This document shows positions 32,232 to 40,844 of a DNA stretch of 46,928 bases, one piece after another; within the stretch, counting starts at the first letter, position 1, and each line of letters begins with the position of its first letter. The stretch covers positions 1 through 46,928 of the forward strand of contig CAIXBR010000054.1 in the NCBI GenBank assembly GCA_903917735.1. The letters are read 5' to 3'. The notes beneath the pieces were generated by a model that was given only the letters and a program-made list of their open reading frames with translations, was not told the DNA's origin and ran no database searches. The translations under genes and the position numbers were made by a program. This DNA comes from an uncultured Elusimicrobia bacterium. GTDB lineage: Bacteria > Elusimicrobiota > Elusimicrobia > Elusimicrobiales > UBA9959.

Positions 32232-32681
32232 ATGAAAGTCATATTAAAAAAAGACGTACACAATGTGGGCCGCTCCGGCGAGATAAAGACCGTTAAAGAC
32301 GGCTACGCCCGCAACTTCCTTATGCCGCGCGGCATGGCGGAACTCGCCACCGAAGGCGCGATGCGCGCCTGGAAGAACAGCGCCGCCAAGCGCACCAAGC
32401 GCGTTTCCGCCGAGAACGAGGCCCTGGGGGGACTCGCCAAGCGGCTCAGCGCCATCACCCTTTCCTTCTCGCGCCCCGTCTCCGACGACGGTGTGATGTT
32501 CGGTTCGGTGGCCAAGAGCGATATCATAAAGAACCTGGCCGCCGCCGACATCGAGATAAACAAAGAGATGATACGTCTGCCCGCCTCCATCAAGGCCGTC
32601 GGCACCTTCGAGGTAGAGATAGCCCTTAAGGCTGACATCACGGCCAAGGTAAAGGTGGCGGTTTCGGCGCAGAGCAAGTAA
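32232..32681 (+). CDS. rplI: 50S ribosomal protein L9
   Basis: This is the 149-residue large-subunit protein L9. The N-terminal domain (MKVILKKDVHNVGRSGEIKTVKDGYARNFLMPRGMA) is diagnostic, followed by the long connecting helix (about 41-75) and the C-terminal domain. It closes the S6-SSB-S18-L9 block. A strong GC-rich hairpin separates it from dnaB. Confidence 0.95.
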   Translation: MKVILKKDVHNVGRSGEIKTVKDGYARNFLMPRGMAELATEGAMRAWKNSAAKRTKRVSAENEALGGLAKRLSAITLSFSRPVSDDGVMFGSVAKSDIIKNLAAADIEINKEMIRLPASIKAVGTFEVEIALKADITAKVKVAVSAQSK

Positions 32682-32697
32682 AAAACATCCCTTACAT

Positions 32698-32731
32698 GCC
32701 CGGGCCCTGGCTTTCACGCCGTGGCCCGGGC
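32698..32731 (+). terminator. GC-rich hairpin between rplI and dnaB
   Basis: GCCCGGGCC (32698-32706) pairs with GGCCCGGGC (32723-32731). Only a short TT follows, so it may be a weak terminator or an attenuator/processing site rather than a full stop. Confidence 0.45.
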
Positions 32732-32766
32732 TTAAAATCTATAACTTCGGCAGGGGCGCTGGTAAT

Positions 32767-34149
32767 ATGACCTACAGCAAGGTTCCTCCAAATTCTTTAG
32801 AGGCGGAAATGGCCGTCCTCGGGGCCATGCTCATAGAGAAAGACGTCATTGAGAACATTACCGAGGTACTCCTCCCCAAGCACTTCTACAGCGACATCCA
32901 CCGCAAGATCTACGAAGCCATCCTCGAACTCCGTTCCCGCAACCTGCCGGTGGACGTGGTAACCCTTTCCGAGGAACTCAAAAAAACCGGCCGTCTGGAA
33001 GAACTGGGCGGTCAGAAATATCTTGCGGACCTGATGGATAAGGTCTCTACTTCGGCCCACACGCAGGCTTACGCCCAGATAGTGAAGGAAAAGGCCCTGC
33101 TGCGCGAGCTGATACGCGTGTCCACCAGCATAGTGGAAAAATCCTTCGAGGGCTCGGAGGACGTGGAAAAGATAATGGATTTCGCCGAGGAGCAGGTGCT
33201 GGCCGTGGCGCAGCGCCACACCACCCACGGCTTCGCCTCGGCCTCGGAACTGGCCACTGAAGTGCTGGGACGGATGGAGAAATATTACTCCAACCAGAAT
33301 GCCATCAGCGGGGTGCCAACTGGCTTCACCCAGCTGGACAGCATGACGGGCGGGCTGCAAAAATCGGACCTGATAATACTGGCGGCGCGCCCCAGCCAAG
33401 GCAAAACCGCCATGGCGCTGAACATGGCCTTCCACGCCTGCGTGGAAAAGAACATCCCCACCGCTTTCTTCTCGCTGGAGATGAACAAATATTCCATCAT
33501 GCAGCGTATGATCTGTTCCGCCTCCCGCGCGAACCTGAAGAAAGTGCGCGACGGGCGCCTAGGGAGGGAATTCTGGCCCCAGCTTACCCGCTATACCGGC
33601 GAGGTTTCCCAAGCCCCTCTTTATATTGACGATTCCTCCAGTCTGAATATACTGGAGATCCGCAACCGCACGCGCAAACTCGTGACGCAGCTCAAGTCCG
33701 AGAACAAGCAGCTCGGCCTTGTTATAATAGACTACCTGCAGCTCATACGCGGCGCCGGCAAGACAGAGAGCCGCCAGCAGGAAGTTGCCGAGATCTCGCG
33801 CCTGCTCAAGGACCTGGCCCGCAGCCTGGAAGTGCCGGTAATGGCGCTCTCGCAGCTGAACCGCCGCAGCGAGGACAAGGCCCGCGAGGGCAACCGCCCC
33901 CAGCTTTCGGACCTGCGCGATTCCGGCTCCATAGAGCAGGACGCCGACGTGGTGGGTCTGATACACCGCCCCGAGTATTACAACCGCACCGACCCGACCC
34001 TGCAGAACAAGGCCACCCTTATAATAGCCAAGCAGCGCAACGGCCCGGTGGGAGACGTTGAACTGGCTTTCTTCCACGAGTACACCAAATTCGAGAACCC
34101 GGCCATGCCCGGCATAGAAGCCGGCGTGCCCGAAGAGGCCGTGTTCTAG
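32767..34149 (+). CDS. dnaB: Replicative DNA helicase
   Basis: This is the 460-residue hexameric replicative helicase that unwinds DNA 5' to 3' at the fork. The N-terminal DnaB domain (KVPPNSLEAEMAVLGAMLIEK) and the RecA-like C-terminal domain are both complete, with Walker A in AARPSQGKTAMALN (about 207-219), LVIIDYLQLI as Walker B and the conserved LSQLNR segment. There is no intein. The dnaB after rplI arrangement is common in bacteria. Confidence 0.96.
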   Translation: MTYSKVPPNSLEAEMAVLGAMLIEKDVIENITEVLLPKHFYSDIHRKIYEAILELRSRNLPVDVVTLSEELKKTGRLEELGGQKYLADLMDKVSTSAHTQAYAQIVKEKALLRELIRVSTSIVEKSFEGSEDVEKIMDFAEEQVLAVAQRHTTHGFASASELATEVLGRMEKYYSNQNAISGVPTGFTQLDSMTGGLQKSDLIILAARPSQGKTAMALNMAFHACVEKNIPTAFFSLEMNKYSIMQRMICSASRANLKKVRDGRLGREFWPQLTRYTGEVSQAPLYIDDSSSLNILEIRNRTRKLVTQLKSENKQLGLVIIDYLQLIRGAGKTESRQQEVAEISRLLKDLARSLEVPVMALSQLNRRSEDKAREGNRPQLSDLRDSGSIEQDADVVGLIHRPEYYNRTDPTLQNKATLIIAKQRNGPVGDVELAFFHEYTKFENPAMPGIEAGVPEEAVF

Positions 34150-34155
34150 AACCAT

Positions 34156-35259
34156 ATGGCCGCTACTATCCTGCGGCCTACCTGCGCCGAGATACGGCTT
34201 TCAGCCGTACGCAAGAACCTGCAGAAGCTCAAGAAAACAGCCGCGCCCGCGCGGCTGCTTTTCGTGGTGAAGGCCAACGCCTACGGCCACGGCGCCGCGG
34301 AGCTCGCGCGCCTGGCCGAGCGCGAGAGCCTGGCCTGGGGTTTAGGCGTCTCCTCGGTGGAGGAGGGGCTGGCCCTGCGCGGGGCCGGCATCAAAAGCCC
34401 GGTGCTGGTGCTGGGCAGCCTTTACCCTTTCGAGAGTTTTGTGGAGGCCATAAACGCGGACCTGATGGTGACCATCGCCAGCCTGGATGCCGCGCGGCTG
34501 GTGACGGAAGCCGCCAGACGCCTGGGCAAAAAGGCGGTCTGCCATATGAAGCTGGAGACCGGCATGGGGCGCATAGGTGCGCGCAAGCCGTCCCTGCTTA
34601 AGATCTACGACGAGCTTTCGGCTTCCGGCGCCGTTTCCGTGGCCGGCCTGTATACACACCTGTCCAGCGCGGACTCGGATCCGGATTACACCGGCCTGCA
34701 GCTTACCATCTTCAGCGAGACCGCGGCCGAACTGGAAACCCGCGGCGCCGCCGGTCTGACCCTGCACACCGCCAATTCATACGCCACGGTCAACTACCCG
34801 GTCAGCCGGATGGATATGGTGCGCTGCGGCATAGCCGCCTACGGCCTGGCCGACGGTTTCGAGCCGGCCATGACGCTTAAAACGCGCATAGTCTTTGTGA
34901 AGAACATGCGCGAAGGTGCGTTCATCAGCTACAACAACTCTTTCCGGGCCGACAAGCCGATGAAGATAGCCACCATCCCGGTGGGCTACGGCGACGGCTA
35001 CATCCGCCGGTTCTCCAACAAGGCCGACGTGCTGATAGGCGGCCGCCGCTGCCGCGTGCTGGGCAACGTCACGATGGACATGACCATGGTGGACGTGACC
35101 GCCGTGAAGGACGCCGCCGTAGGGTCGGAGGCTGTGCTGCTGGGCCGCCAGGGCGCCGAAGAGATAACGGCGGCTGAACTGGCGGCCATGGCCGACACCA
35201 TCACCTACGAGATAGTCACGCTTATCTCCGCCAGGGTGCCGCGGGTTTACGTCGAATGA
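34156..35259 (+). CDS. alr: Alanine racemase
   Basis: This is a PLP-dependent enzyme making D-alanine for peptidoglycan. The 367-residue protein has the PLP lysine K39 in FVVKANAYGHG, the LETGMGRIG segment, and the C-terminal catalytic Tyr near Y259 (FISYNNSF), followed by VGYGDGY and a LGNVTMDMTMVDVT strand. The fold type III barrel and beta domain are complete. It lies 6 nt after dnaB and overlaps the Mla permease gene by 4 nt, so it is part of the same operon. Confidence 0.95.
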   Translation: MAATILRPTCAEIRLSAVRKNLQKLKKTAAPARLLFVVKANAYGHGAAELARLAERESLAWGLGVSSVEEGLALRGAGIKSPVLVLGSLYPFESFVEAINADLMVTIASLDAARLVTEAARRLGKKAVCHMKLETGMGRIGARKPSLLKIYDELSASGAVSVAGLYTHLSSADSDPDYTGLQLTIFSETAAELETRGAAGLTLHTANSYATVNYPVSRMDMVRCGIAAYGLADGFEPAMTLKTRIVFVKNMREGAFISYNNSFRADKPMKIATIPVGYGDGYIRRFSNKADVLIGGRRCRVLGNVTMDMTMVDVTAVKDAAVGSEAVLLGRQGAEEITAAELAAMADTITYEIVTLISARVPRVYVE

Positions 35260-36044
35260 AACATCCATTAACCGAATATATCGGGCGTGAGTTCATGAGC
35301 CTGACTGAGATGCTCGGCGCGGCTACGCTGATGTTCAAGTCCGTGATCTTCTGGTTGTTCCGGTCCAGGTTTGAATGGCGGGAGACCATTAAGCAGTCGG
35401 TGACCTTAGGCGTGGACTCGCTTACCGTAACCGCGCTGACCAGTTTTTTTACCGGCATGGTCCTCTCGCTGCAGACCGGCCAGTCCTCGAAGAACCTTTT
35501 CAACGAACCGCTTTATGTAGGCACCATGGTGGCTTTTTCCATGCTTAAGGAATTGGGCCCGGTGCTGACCTCCGTGGTGGTAGCCGGCCGCGCCGGCGCC
35601 GTGGTCACCGCGGAGATAGGCACCATGAAGGTGACGGAGCAGATAGACGCGCTTTACACGTTGGGCACAAATCCCACGCGCTACCTGCTGGTGCCCCGCT
35701 ATATAGCCTTCATGATCACACTGCCGCTGCTTACGGTCTTCGCCGATTTCCTCGGCATCATGGGCGGCTGCCTTGTTGCGGTGGTCAAGCTCGGTGTGCC
35801 GGCTTCGGTGTATATGGGCGATATTTACACCTATCTTGAGATAACGGACTTCATGCATGGTTTCCTTAAAACTTTTTTCTTCGCTTTCATGATCGCCACG
35901 GTTTCCTGCTATAAGGGCCTTAACACCAAGGGCGGGGCAGAGGGCGTGGGCAAGGCTACCACCGAAGCCGTGGTTGCCAGCATGGTGCTCGTAATGGTGC
36001 TGGACTACTTTATCAGCGCGATGCTGGTGGCGGTGGGCATATGA
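35256..36044 (+). CDS. mlaE: MlaE-family ABC lipid transporter permease
   Basis: This is a 262-residue inner-membrane permease of the MlaE/YrbE family, which moves phospholipids between the inner membrane and the periplasmic MCE ring. The sequence has about five or six membrane segments, with the family core SFFTGMVLSLQTG, LKELGPVLTSVVVAGRAGA and AEIGTMKVTEQIDAL. It starts within the alr stop (ATGA). Palindromic element P4 separates it from its ATPase gene mlaF. Confidence 0.92.
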   Translation: MKHPLTEYIGREFMSLTEMLGAATLMFKSVIFWLFRSRFEWRETIKQSVTLGVDSLTVTALTSFFTGMVLSLQTGQSSKNLFNEPLYVGTMVAFSMLKELGPVLTSVVVAGRAGAVVTAEIGTMKVTEQIDALYTLGTNPTRYLLVPRYIAFMITLPLLTVFADFLGIMGGCLVAVVKLGVPASVYMGDIYTYLEITDFMHGFLKTFFFAFMIATVSCYKGLNTKGGAEGVGKATTEAVVASMVLVMVLDYFISAMLVAVGI

Positions 36045-36046
36045 TG

Positions 36047-36158
36047 GGTCCGTTCACGGGGTCGCCCTTCCGCCGCGCAGGGAACCGTTGCGCGGTTCCC
36101 CCCCGAAGCGGGGCCCCCCTTCCCCAAAGCGGCTGCAGGGCGACCCCGCGCCCGGACC
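36047..36158. repeat. Multi-hairpin palindromic element P4 inside the mla operon
   Basis: Outer arms 36047-36076 and 36129-36158 pair at 25 of 30 positions. Inside, GGGAACCG (36080-36087) pairs with CGGTTCCC (36093-36100) around TTGCG, and CCCCG (36101-36105) pairs with CGGGG (36109-36113), followed by CCCCCCTTCC. The core nearly copies that of P3 (13316-13372) while the outer arms differ. It begins 2 nt after the mlaE stop and fills the mlaE-mlaF gap (36045-36177), so it would be part of the mRNA. Confidence 0.7.
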
Positions 36159-36177
36159 TTAAGGGCGGTGGAAAGGT

Positions 36178-36918
36178 ATGATCGAAATACGAAAACTAAA
36201 CAAAGCCTTCGGGGAGAAGGTCATCCTTAGGGACATCTCCGTGGATATTAAAGAAGGGGAGCTGTTCAGCGTTATCGGCCCGTCGGGCATAGGCAAGAGC
36301 ACGTTCATTAAATGTCTGATACGCCTGCTTAAACCTGAGAGCGGGCAGATACTTGTGGATGGGCAGGATATAGCCTCCACTAATAATGAATTTACGCTGG
36401 CGAAAGTGCGGCGCAGTTTCGGCTACCTGTTCCAGGAGGGCGCGCTGTTCGACTCGCTGACCGTGATGGAAAATATCGCTTTCGGCCTGAAGTACCTTAC
36501 CGACATCCCGAAAAGCGAATACCCGCGCATAGTCAAGGAAAAGCTGGCGCTGGTGGGGCTTAAAGACGTAGAGCAGTTGAAGCCTTCCGAGCTTTCGGTG
36601 GGCATGAAGAAGCGCGTATCGCTGGCGCGCTCCGTGGCGGCGGAGCCGAAATACATGCTTTACGACGAGCCGACCACGGGTCTGGACCCTGTGACCACGG
36701 GCATGGTCAAGGACCTGATCACGGATATGCGGGACAAGCTCAATATCACTTCAGTGGTAGTTACGCATGACCTGAAGCTCGCCCTTGAGATCTCCACCCG
36801 GGTCGCCATGCTTTTCGGCGGGGAATTCGTGGAAGTGGGCGAGCCCGCCAAATTCCGCCGGTCCGAGAACAAAGCCGTAAAAGAGTTCATGGAAATTTCC
36901 GACCTGTCCCGAAAATAA
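36178..36918 (+). CDS. mlaF: MlaF-family ABC transporter ATPase
   Basis: This is a 246-residue ATPase that powers the MlaE permease. Walker A is GPSGIGKST (34-42), Walker B YMLYDEPTTGLDP (D163, E164). The signature reads LSVGM (139-143) rather than LSGGM, a variant seen in this family. The FQEGALFDSLTV Q-loop region is typical of MlaF/MKL proteins. A GGTGGAAAGGT ribosome site precedes the start. mlaD follows with its own likely promoter. Confidence 0.93.
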   Translation: MIEIRKLNKAFGEKVILRDISVDIKEGELFSVIGPSGIGKSTFIKCLIRLLKPESGQILVDGQDIASTNNEFTLAKVRRSFGYLFQEGALFDSLTVMENIAFGLKYLTDIPKSEYPRIVKEKLALVGLKDVEQLKPSELSVGMKKRVSLARSVAAEPKYMLYDEPTTGLDPVTTGMVKDLITDMRDKLNITSVVVTHDLKLALEISTRVAMLFGGEFVEVGEPAKFRRSENKAVKEFMEISDLSRK

Positions 36919-36979
36919 TAAACTTCGGTTTTGAGCCCGTGTCAGCCTTCTTTTTTTTTCTGTAAAATGGGCGTTAAAA

Positions 36980-37008
36980 TTGCTATTTTATATGCTGGTG
37001 CATAATAT
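36980..37008 (+). promoter_or_regulatory. Candidate promoter upstream of mlaD
   Basis: TTGCTA (36980-36985) and TAATAT (37003-37008) are 17 bp apart in an AT-rich stretch. The mlaD ATG lies 33 nt downstream with AGGGAT as ribosome site. Confidence 0.5.
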
Positions 37009-37041
37009 AGATATCATTCGCTTCCGGGTTTATAGGGATTT

Positions 37042-38334
37042 ATGAACGGCGAGATGAAAGTAGGCCTATTTGTTTTGGTGGGTTCCGTGCTTTTCGGGAC
37101 CGCCATTTTCCTGCTTGGCGACTATTCATTTCAGAGCTATTACCCCGTTTACGTGGAATTTTCCGACGTGGCCGGTCTGCCGGACAAAGCTGCGGTCAAA
37201 CTTTCCGGAGTGGAGGCCGGCAAGATCAAGAGGATCTCCATTAAGGACGACAAGGTTATAGTCCAGCTGGCCATCCGCGATGGGGTGAAGATATACAGGG
37301 ACGCTAAATTCCTGGTGGGCTCCACCAGCATGATAGGTTCTAAGTTCCTGGAGATAGACCAGGGCTCTCCCGCCGCCGGGGTGCTCAAGGCCGGAGAAAC
37401 CGTGAAGGGGGCGCAGACCCTTCCGCTGGACCGCGCTATCGCCAAAGCGGTGGACAGCCTTCAGGCCCTGGTGGGCGATATCCGCGGCGAAGGCAGCCTG
37501 GGCCGCGATCTCAACGAGATCCTGGAGAATTTGCGCGAGGTGACCGGCAACGTCAACGAGCTGGTCTCCAACAGCCAGCCCCACGCCGAGAAAGTGATGG
37601 AGCGGCTGGATACCATAACCGCCAAGTTGGACGCCATGCTGGATAAGACCGGCGCGATAGTGGACAAGGTGAACCGCGGCGACGGCGTAGCCGGGGCGCT
37701 GGTATCGGATCCCAAGATGAAGAGCGACGTGAGCGAGGCCCTGACCAACCTTAAGGACGCGAGCGTCTCCGTGAAGACCGCTCTCGGGCGGATAAACGGT
37801 TTCCATACGTACCTCAAGTGGGATTACAAGTACGAGCCGGCCGTAAATTCCTCCAAGAATAATTTCGGCGTAAAGATCTACCCGCGTGAAGGGCGCTATT
37901 ATTACCTGGGCGCGGCCAACATGATAAATATAAAGGACAAGTCGTCCGGCACGGATTACGATACGCTGAACACCGTGGACGCCCAGATGGGCTGGGACCT
38001 CGGGCCCTTTGACCTCTACGCCGGCATTCTGCACGGTTCCGGCGGCTCCGGCGTGCGCTGGAAGCCTTTCCTCAACTCCAAGTGGGACAATATTACGCTG
38101 CTGGCCGAGGGGTCGGAGTTTACCCGCAACCGCACCATAAAGGGGCGTCGTTTCGATGCCCCGCGCTTTGATGTGGGCGTGGATGTGTCGGCTAATAAAT
38201 ATCTTTCCGCCGGAGTGCGGTTTGACGACATGGTGGAAGTGAAGAGGGTGGATCTCACCACCCGGATAATCTTCGAAGACAAGGACATCTCCTATCTTTT
38301 CGGTTTCGCCTCGTTGGGCGCGCTTAAGAAGTAA
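37042..38334 (+). CDS. mlaD: MlaD-type MCE protein with long C-terminal beta-rich extension
   Basis: This is the periplasmic MCE subunit that forms a ring with the MlaEF complex. It has one membrane anchor (about 7-26), an MCE domain (about 33-125, with VYVEFSDVAGLPDKAAVKLSGVEAGKI) and a helical stretch (about 130-258, heptad-like). It continues with about 170 further residues (262-430) made of short amphipathic beta-strands (for example GRYYYLGAANMI, FDLYAGILHGSG, YLSAGVRFDDMV), ending in a Leu/Lys tail. E. coli MlaD is 183 residues, so this protein (430) is far longer. The extension looks like an outer-membrane barrel or a beta domain reaching it. Confidence 0.88.
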   Translation: MNGEMKVGLFVLVGSVLFGTAIFLLGDYSFQSYYPVYVEFSDVAGLPDKAAVKLSGVEAGKIKRISIKDDKVIVQLAIRDGVKIYRDAKFLVGSTSMIGSKFLEIDQGSPAAGVLKAGETVKGAQTLPLDRAIAKAVDSLQALVGDIRGEGSLGRDLNEILENLREVTGNVNELVSNSQPHAEKVMERLDTITAKLDAMLDKTGAIVDKVNRGDGVAGALVSDPKMKSDVSEALTNLKDASVSVKTALGRINGFHTYLKWDYKYEPAVNSSKNNFGVKIYPREGRYYYLGAANMINIKDKSSGTDYDTLNTVDAQMGWDLGPFDLYAGILHGSGGSGVRWKPFLNSKWDNITLLAEGSEFTRNRTIKGRRFDAPRFDVGVDVSANKYLSAGVRFDDMVEVKRVDLTTRIIFEDKDISYLFGFASLGALKK

Positions 38335-38348
38335 CGCGGTTTATAGTC

Positions 38349-39761
38349 ATGAAACTCAGAACGATATACCGTTGCCAGCAGTGCGGCCAGTCCTCCCCCA
38401 AGTGGGCGGGGCAATGCTCCGCCTGCGGCGGCTGGAACACCCTGGTGGAAGAAGCCGAAGAGGTGCTTACCAAGGCGGCCGCCAAAGCGCGCGGTCTCAC
38501 CGATTTTTCCGAGCCGCCGGTGAAGCTTTCCGAGGCCCGCGCCATGAAGGCCGAGCACGCCTCTACCGGCATTTCCGAGCTGGACCGGGCTCTTGGCGGC
38601 GGGCTGGTGAACGGCCAGGTGGTGCTGCTGGCGGGGCCCCCGGGCATAGGCAAAAGCACGCTGACGCTGGAGAGCTGCACCGCGCTGGCCTCCGGCGCCT
38701 ACGCCGGCAAGAAAGTTCTTTATGTTTCAGGCGAGGAATCGCTGGCCCAGGTGGGCTCGCGCGCCGAGCGGCTGGGCGCCAAGCCCGACAACGTCTACCT
38801 CATGTCGGAGACCAACCTGGCCCGCATCATAGAGGAGTTCCGCAATTTGAAGCCCGCTTTCCTGGTGATAGACTCCATACAGACCGTCTACCATCCGGAT
38901 TTCGTGGGCAGCCCCGGCTCCGTGGGGCAGATCAGGGAGTGCGCTTCCGAGCTGCTCAAGATGGTTAAGGCCGCCGGCGCCCCGCTGTTCCTGCTGGGGC
39001 ACGTCACTAAGGAAGGGTCGCTGGCGGGGCCCAAGGTGCTGGAGCACATAGTGGACACCGTTCTCTATTTCGACGCGGAGAAGAACAACGCCTTCCGCGT
39101 GCTGCGCCCGCACAAGAACCGCTTCGGCCCGGTGGACGAGACGGGGATATTCGAGATGACCTCTAAAGGGCTGCGCCCAGTGGACGACGCCGGGCTGCTG
39201 CTGGCCGAGACGGACCGCGACCGTTCGCTGGCCGGCCGGGCTTTCGCCGTGGCCTTCGAAGGCGCGCGGCCCATGCTGGCCGAGATACAGGCGCTGGCGG
39301 CCAAGTCCTATCTGCCTTACCCGCGCCGCACGGTTACAGGCATAGATCTGAACCGCGCGCAGATGCTGATAGCCGCGCTGGAAAAGAACGTGGGCCTGCG
39401 CTTCGACGAGATGGATGTGTTCGCCTCGCTGGCGGGCGGCATCAAGCTGAAGGACCCGGCCATAGACTTGGCCTTCTGCGCGGCCCTGATAAGTTCGGCC
39501 AAGGACATCCCGCTGCCGCCCGACTGCGTTTTCCTGGGCGAGGTGGGGATACTGGGAGTTACGTCCAGCCCCGGCTTCATGGACCGGCGCCTGGCCGAGG
39601 CGGAGCGCCTCGGTTTCAAAACAGCTTTTGTGCCCAGACTGCCTAAGAAGGACGAGGGACGTTTTAAAGCCCTGCGCCTTGAGGTGGTAAGGGATATGGG
39701 CGGGCTTTACGCCGCCCTGGGCCGTCTGAAGGGCATAGCCCCTGTTACGGCACGGCCATAG
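38349..39761 (+). CDS. radA: DNA repair protein RadA
   Basis: This is a 470-residue RecA-related branch-migration ATPase acting in recombination repair. An N-terminal zinc finger (C9, C12, C23, C26) is followed by Walker A AGPPGIGKST (93-102), the RadA-specific KNRFG (about 256-260) and a C-terminal Lon-like domain. It is the first of the radA-yacL-ispDF-cysS group, the order seen in Bacillus-type genomes, but without disA. Confidence 0.95.
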   Translation: MKLRTIYRCQQCGQSSPKWAGQCSACGGWNTLVEEAEEVLTKAAAKARGLTDFSEPPVKLSEARAMKAEHASTGISELDRALGGGLVNGQVVLLAGPPGIGKSTLTLESCTALASGAYAGKKVLYVSGEESLAQVGSRAERLGAKPDNVYLMSETNLARIIEEFRNLKPAFLVIDSIQTVYHPDFVGSPGSVGQIRECASELLKMVKAAGAPLFLLGHVTKEGSLAGPKVLEHIVDTVLYFDAEKNNAFRVLRPHKNRFGPVDETGIFEMTSKGLRPVDDAGLLLAETDRDRSLAGRAFAVAFEGARPMLAEIQALAAKSYLPYPRRTVTGIDLNRAQMLIAALEKNVGLRFDEMDVFASLAGGIKLKDPAIDLAFCAALISSAKDIPLPPDCVFLGEVGILGVTSSPGFMDRRLAEAERLGFKTAFVPRLPKKDEGRFKALRLEVVRDMGGLYAALGRLKGIAPVTARP

Positions 39762-39816
39762 GCTAGTAAAATTAACTCCCGCGAAAGCGGGCAAACAGAA
39801 GGAATAAGGAGCTAAC

Positions 39817-40824
39817 ATGATAGTCTGGATCTTCAGGGCCGTAGCCCTAATAGTAACGCCGGCGCTTTCCTGGTTCACCGTATCGAAGGACATTAAGGGG
39901 CTGGCTTTCGGCGCCCTCGTCGGTCTTGTGATAATAGGCGTGGAATACGTGTTCGAGAGCGTCAACCTGTTCTCGCTCATCATCGGCATTATAGGCGCGG
40001 TGGTCGGCATCATTCTGTCGAAGCTGCTGGACTACACCGTCTTCCAGATAGGCAACGCGGACTTCAACGACATGTGGCTGAAATATAATGTCATCATCCG
40101 CTACGCGCTGGCGCTGCTGGGCATGATGATAAGCGTGAAAAAGATACCCGAGCTGGACGACCTGGACAAGAACATCCTTTCGCTCGGAAAGCGCGGCGGC
40201 AAGAATATGAAGGTGCTGGACCTCTCCGCCATAGTGGACGGGCGCGTGTTGGATATCTGCGACACGCACTTCATCACCGGCGGCGTGATAACCCCGCGCT
40301 TCGTGGTGCAGGAACTGCACGCGCTGGCCGAGTCCAACGATCCCATCTCCCGCGCCAAGGGACGCCGCGGCCTGGACATACTGGCCCGCCTGCAGGAGTC
40401 GCGCGACATTCCGTTCCGCGTGATAGACCGGGACATAAAGGGAGCCTCCGACAACCAGATGAAGCTTGTGACCATAGCCAAGGAGCTGGGCGCCGCCATC
40501 ATCACCACCGACTTCAATATAAACAAGCTGGCCGCGCTTGAGAACCTTACGGTGCTCAACATCAACGACCTCACCATAGCGCTCAAGCCTGTGGTGCTGC
40601 CCGGGGAAGACATGTCCGTGTTCGTCATGAAGGACGGCAAGGAAAAAGAGCAGGGCGTGGGCTACCTGGACGACGGCACCATGATAGTGATAGAGGACGG
40701 CCGGGACTTTATAGGCAAAAAGGTGGACGCGGTGGTGCAGTCCATCCTGCAGACCTCGCAGGGCCGCATAATTTTCACCCGGGTCAAGGGTAAGGCCGTG
40801 CAGCAGGGGCCTAAGCAGCCGTAA
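39817..40824 (+). CDS. yacL: YacL-type membrane PIN/TRAM-domain protein
   Basis: This is a 335-residue protein with four N-terminal membrane segments (about 4-118), a PIN nuclease domain (about 130-260) and a C-terminal TRAM RNA-binding domain (about 265-328). The PIN acidic residues are visible in VLDLSAIVDGRVLDICD and IITTDFNINKLA. Firmicute YacL has the same layout and the same neighbours (radA before, ispD after). A role as a membrane-associated RNase is expected from the fold; substrates are unknown. Confidence 0.85.
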   Translation: MIVWIFRAVALIVTPALSWFTVSKDIKGLAFGALVGLVIIGVEYVFESVNLFSLIIGIIGAVVGIILSKLLDYTVFQIGNADFNDMWLKYNVIIRYALALLGMMISVKKIPELDDLDKNILSLGKRGGKNMKVLDLSAIVDGRVLDICDTHFITGGVITPRFVVQELHALAESNDPISRAKGRRGLDILARLQESRDIPFRVIDRDIKGASDNQMKLVTIAKELGAAIITTDFNINKLAALENLTVLNINDLTIALKPVVLPGEDMSVFVMKDGKEKEQGVGYLDDGTMIVIEDGRDFIGKKVDAVVQSILQTSQGRIIFTRVKGKAVQQGPKQP

Positions 40825-40844
40825 CGGCCAGAGGGAATCAAACG

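Noticed and set aside
32698..32731. Another member of the palindromic element family
   Set aside because: It is a single simple hairpin without outer arms, second hairpin or TTGCG loop.
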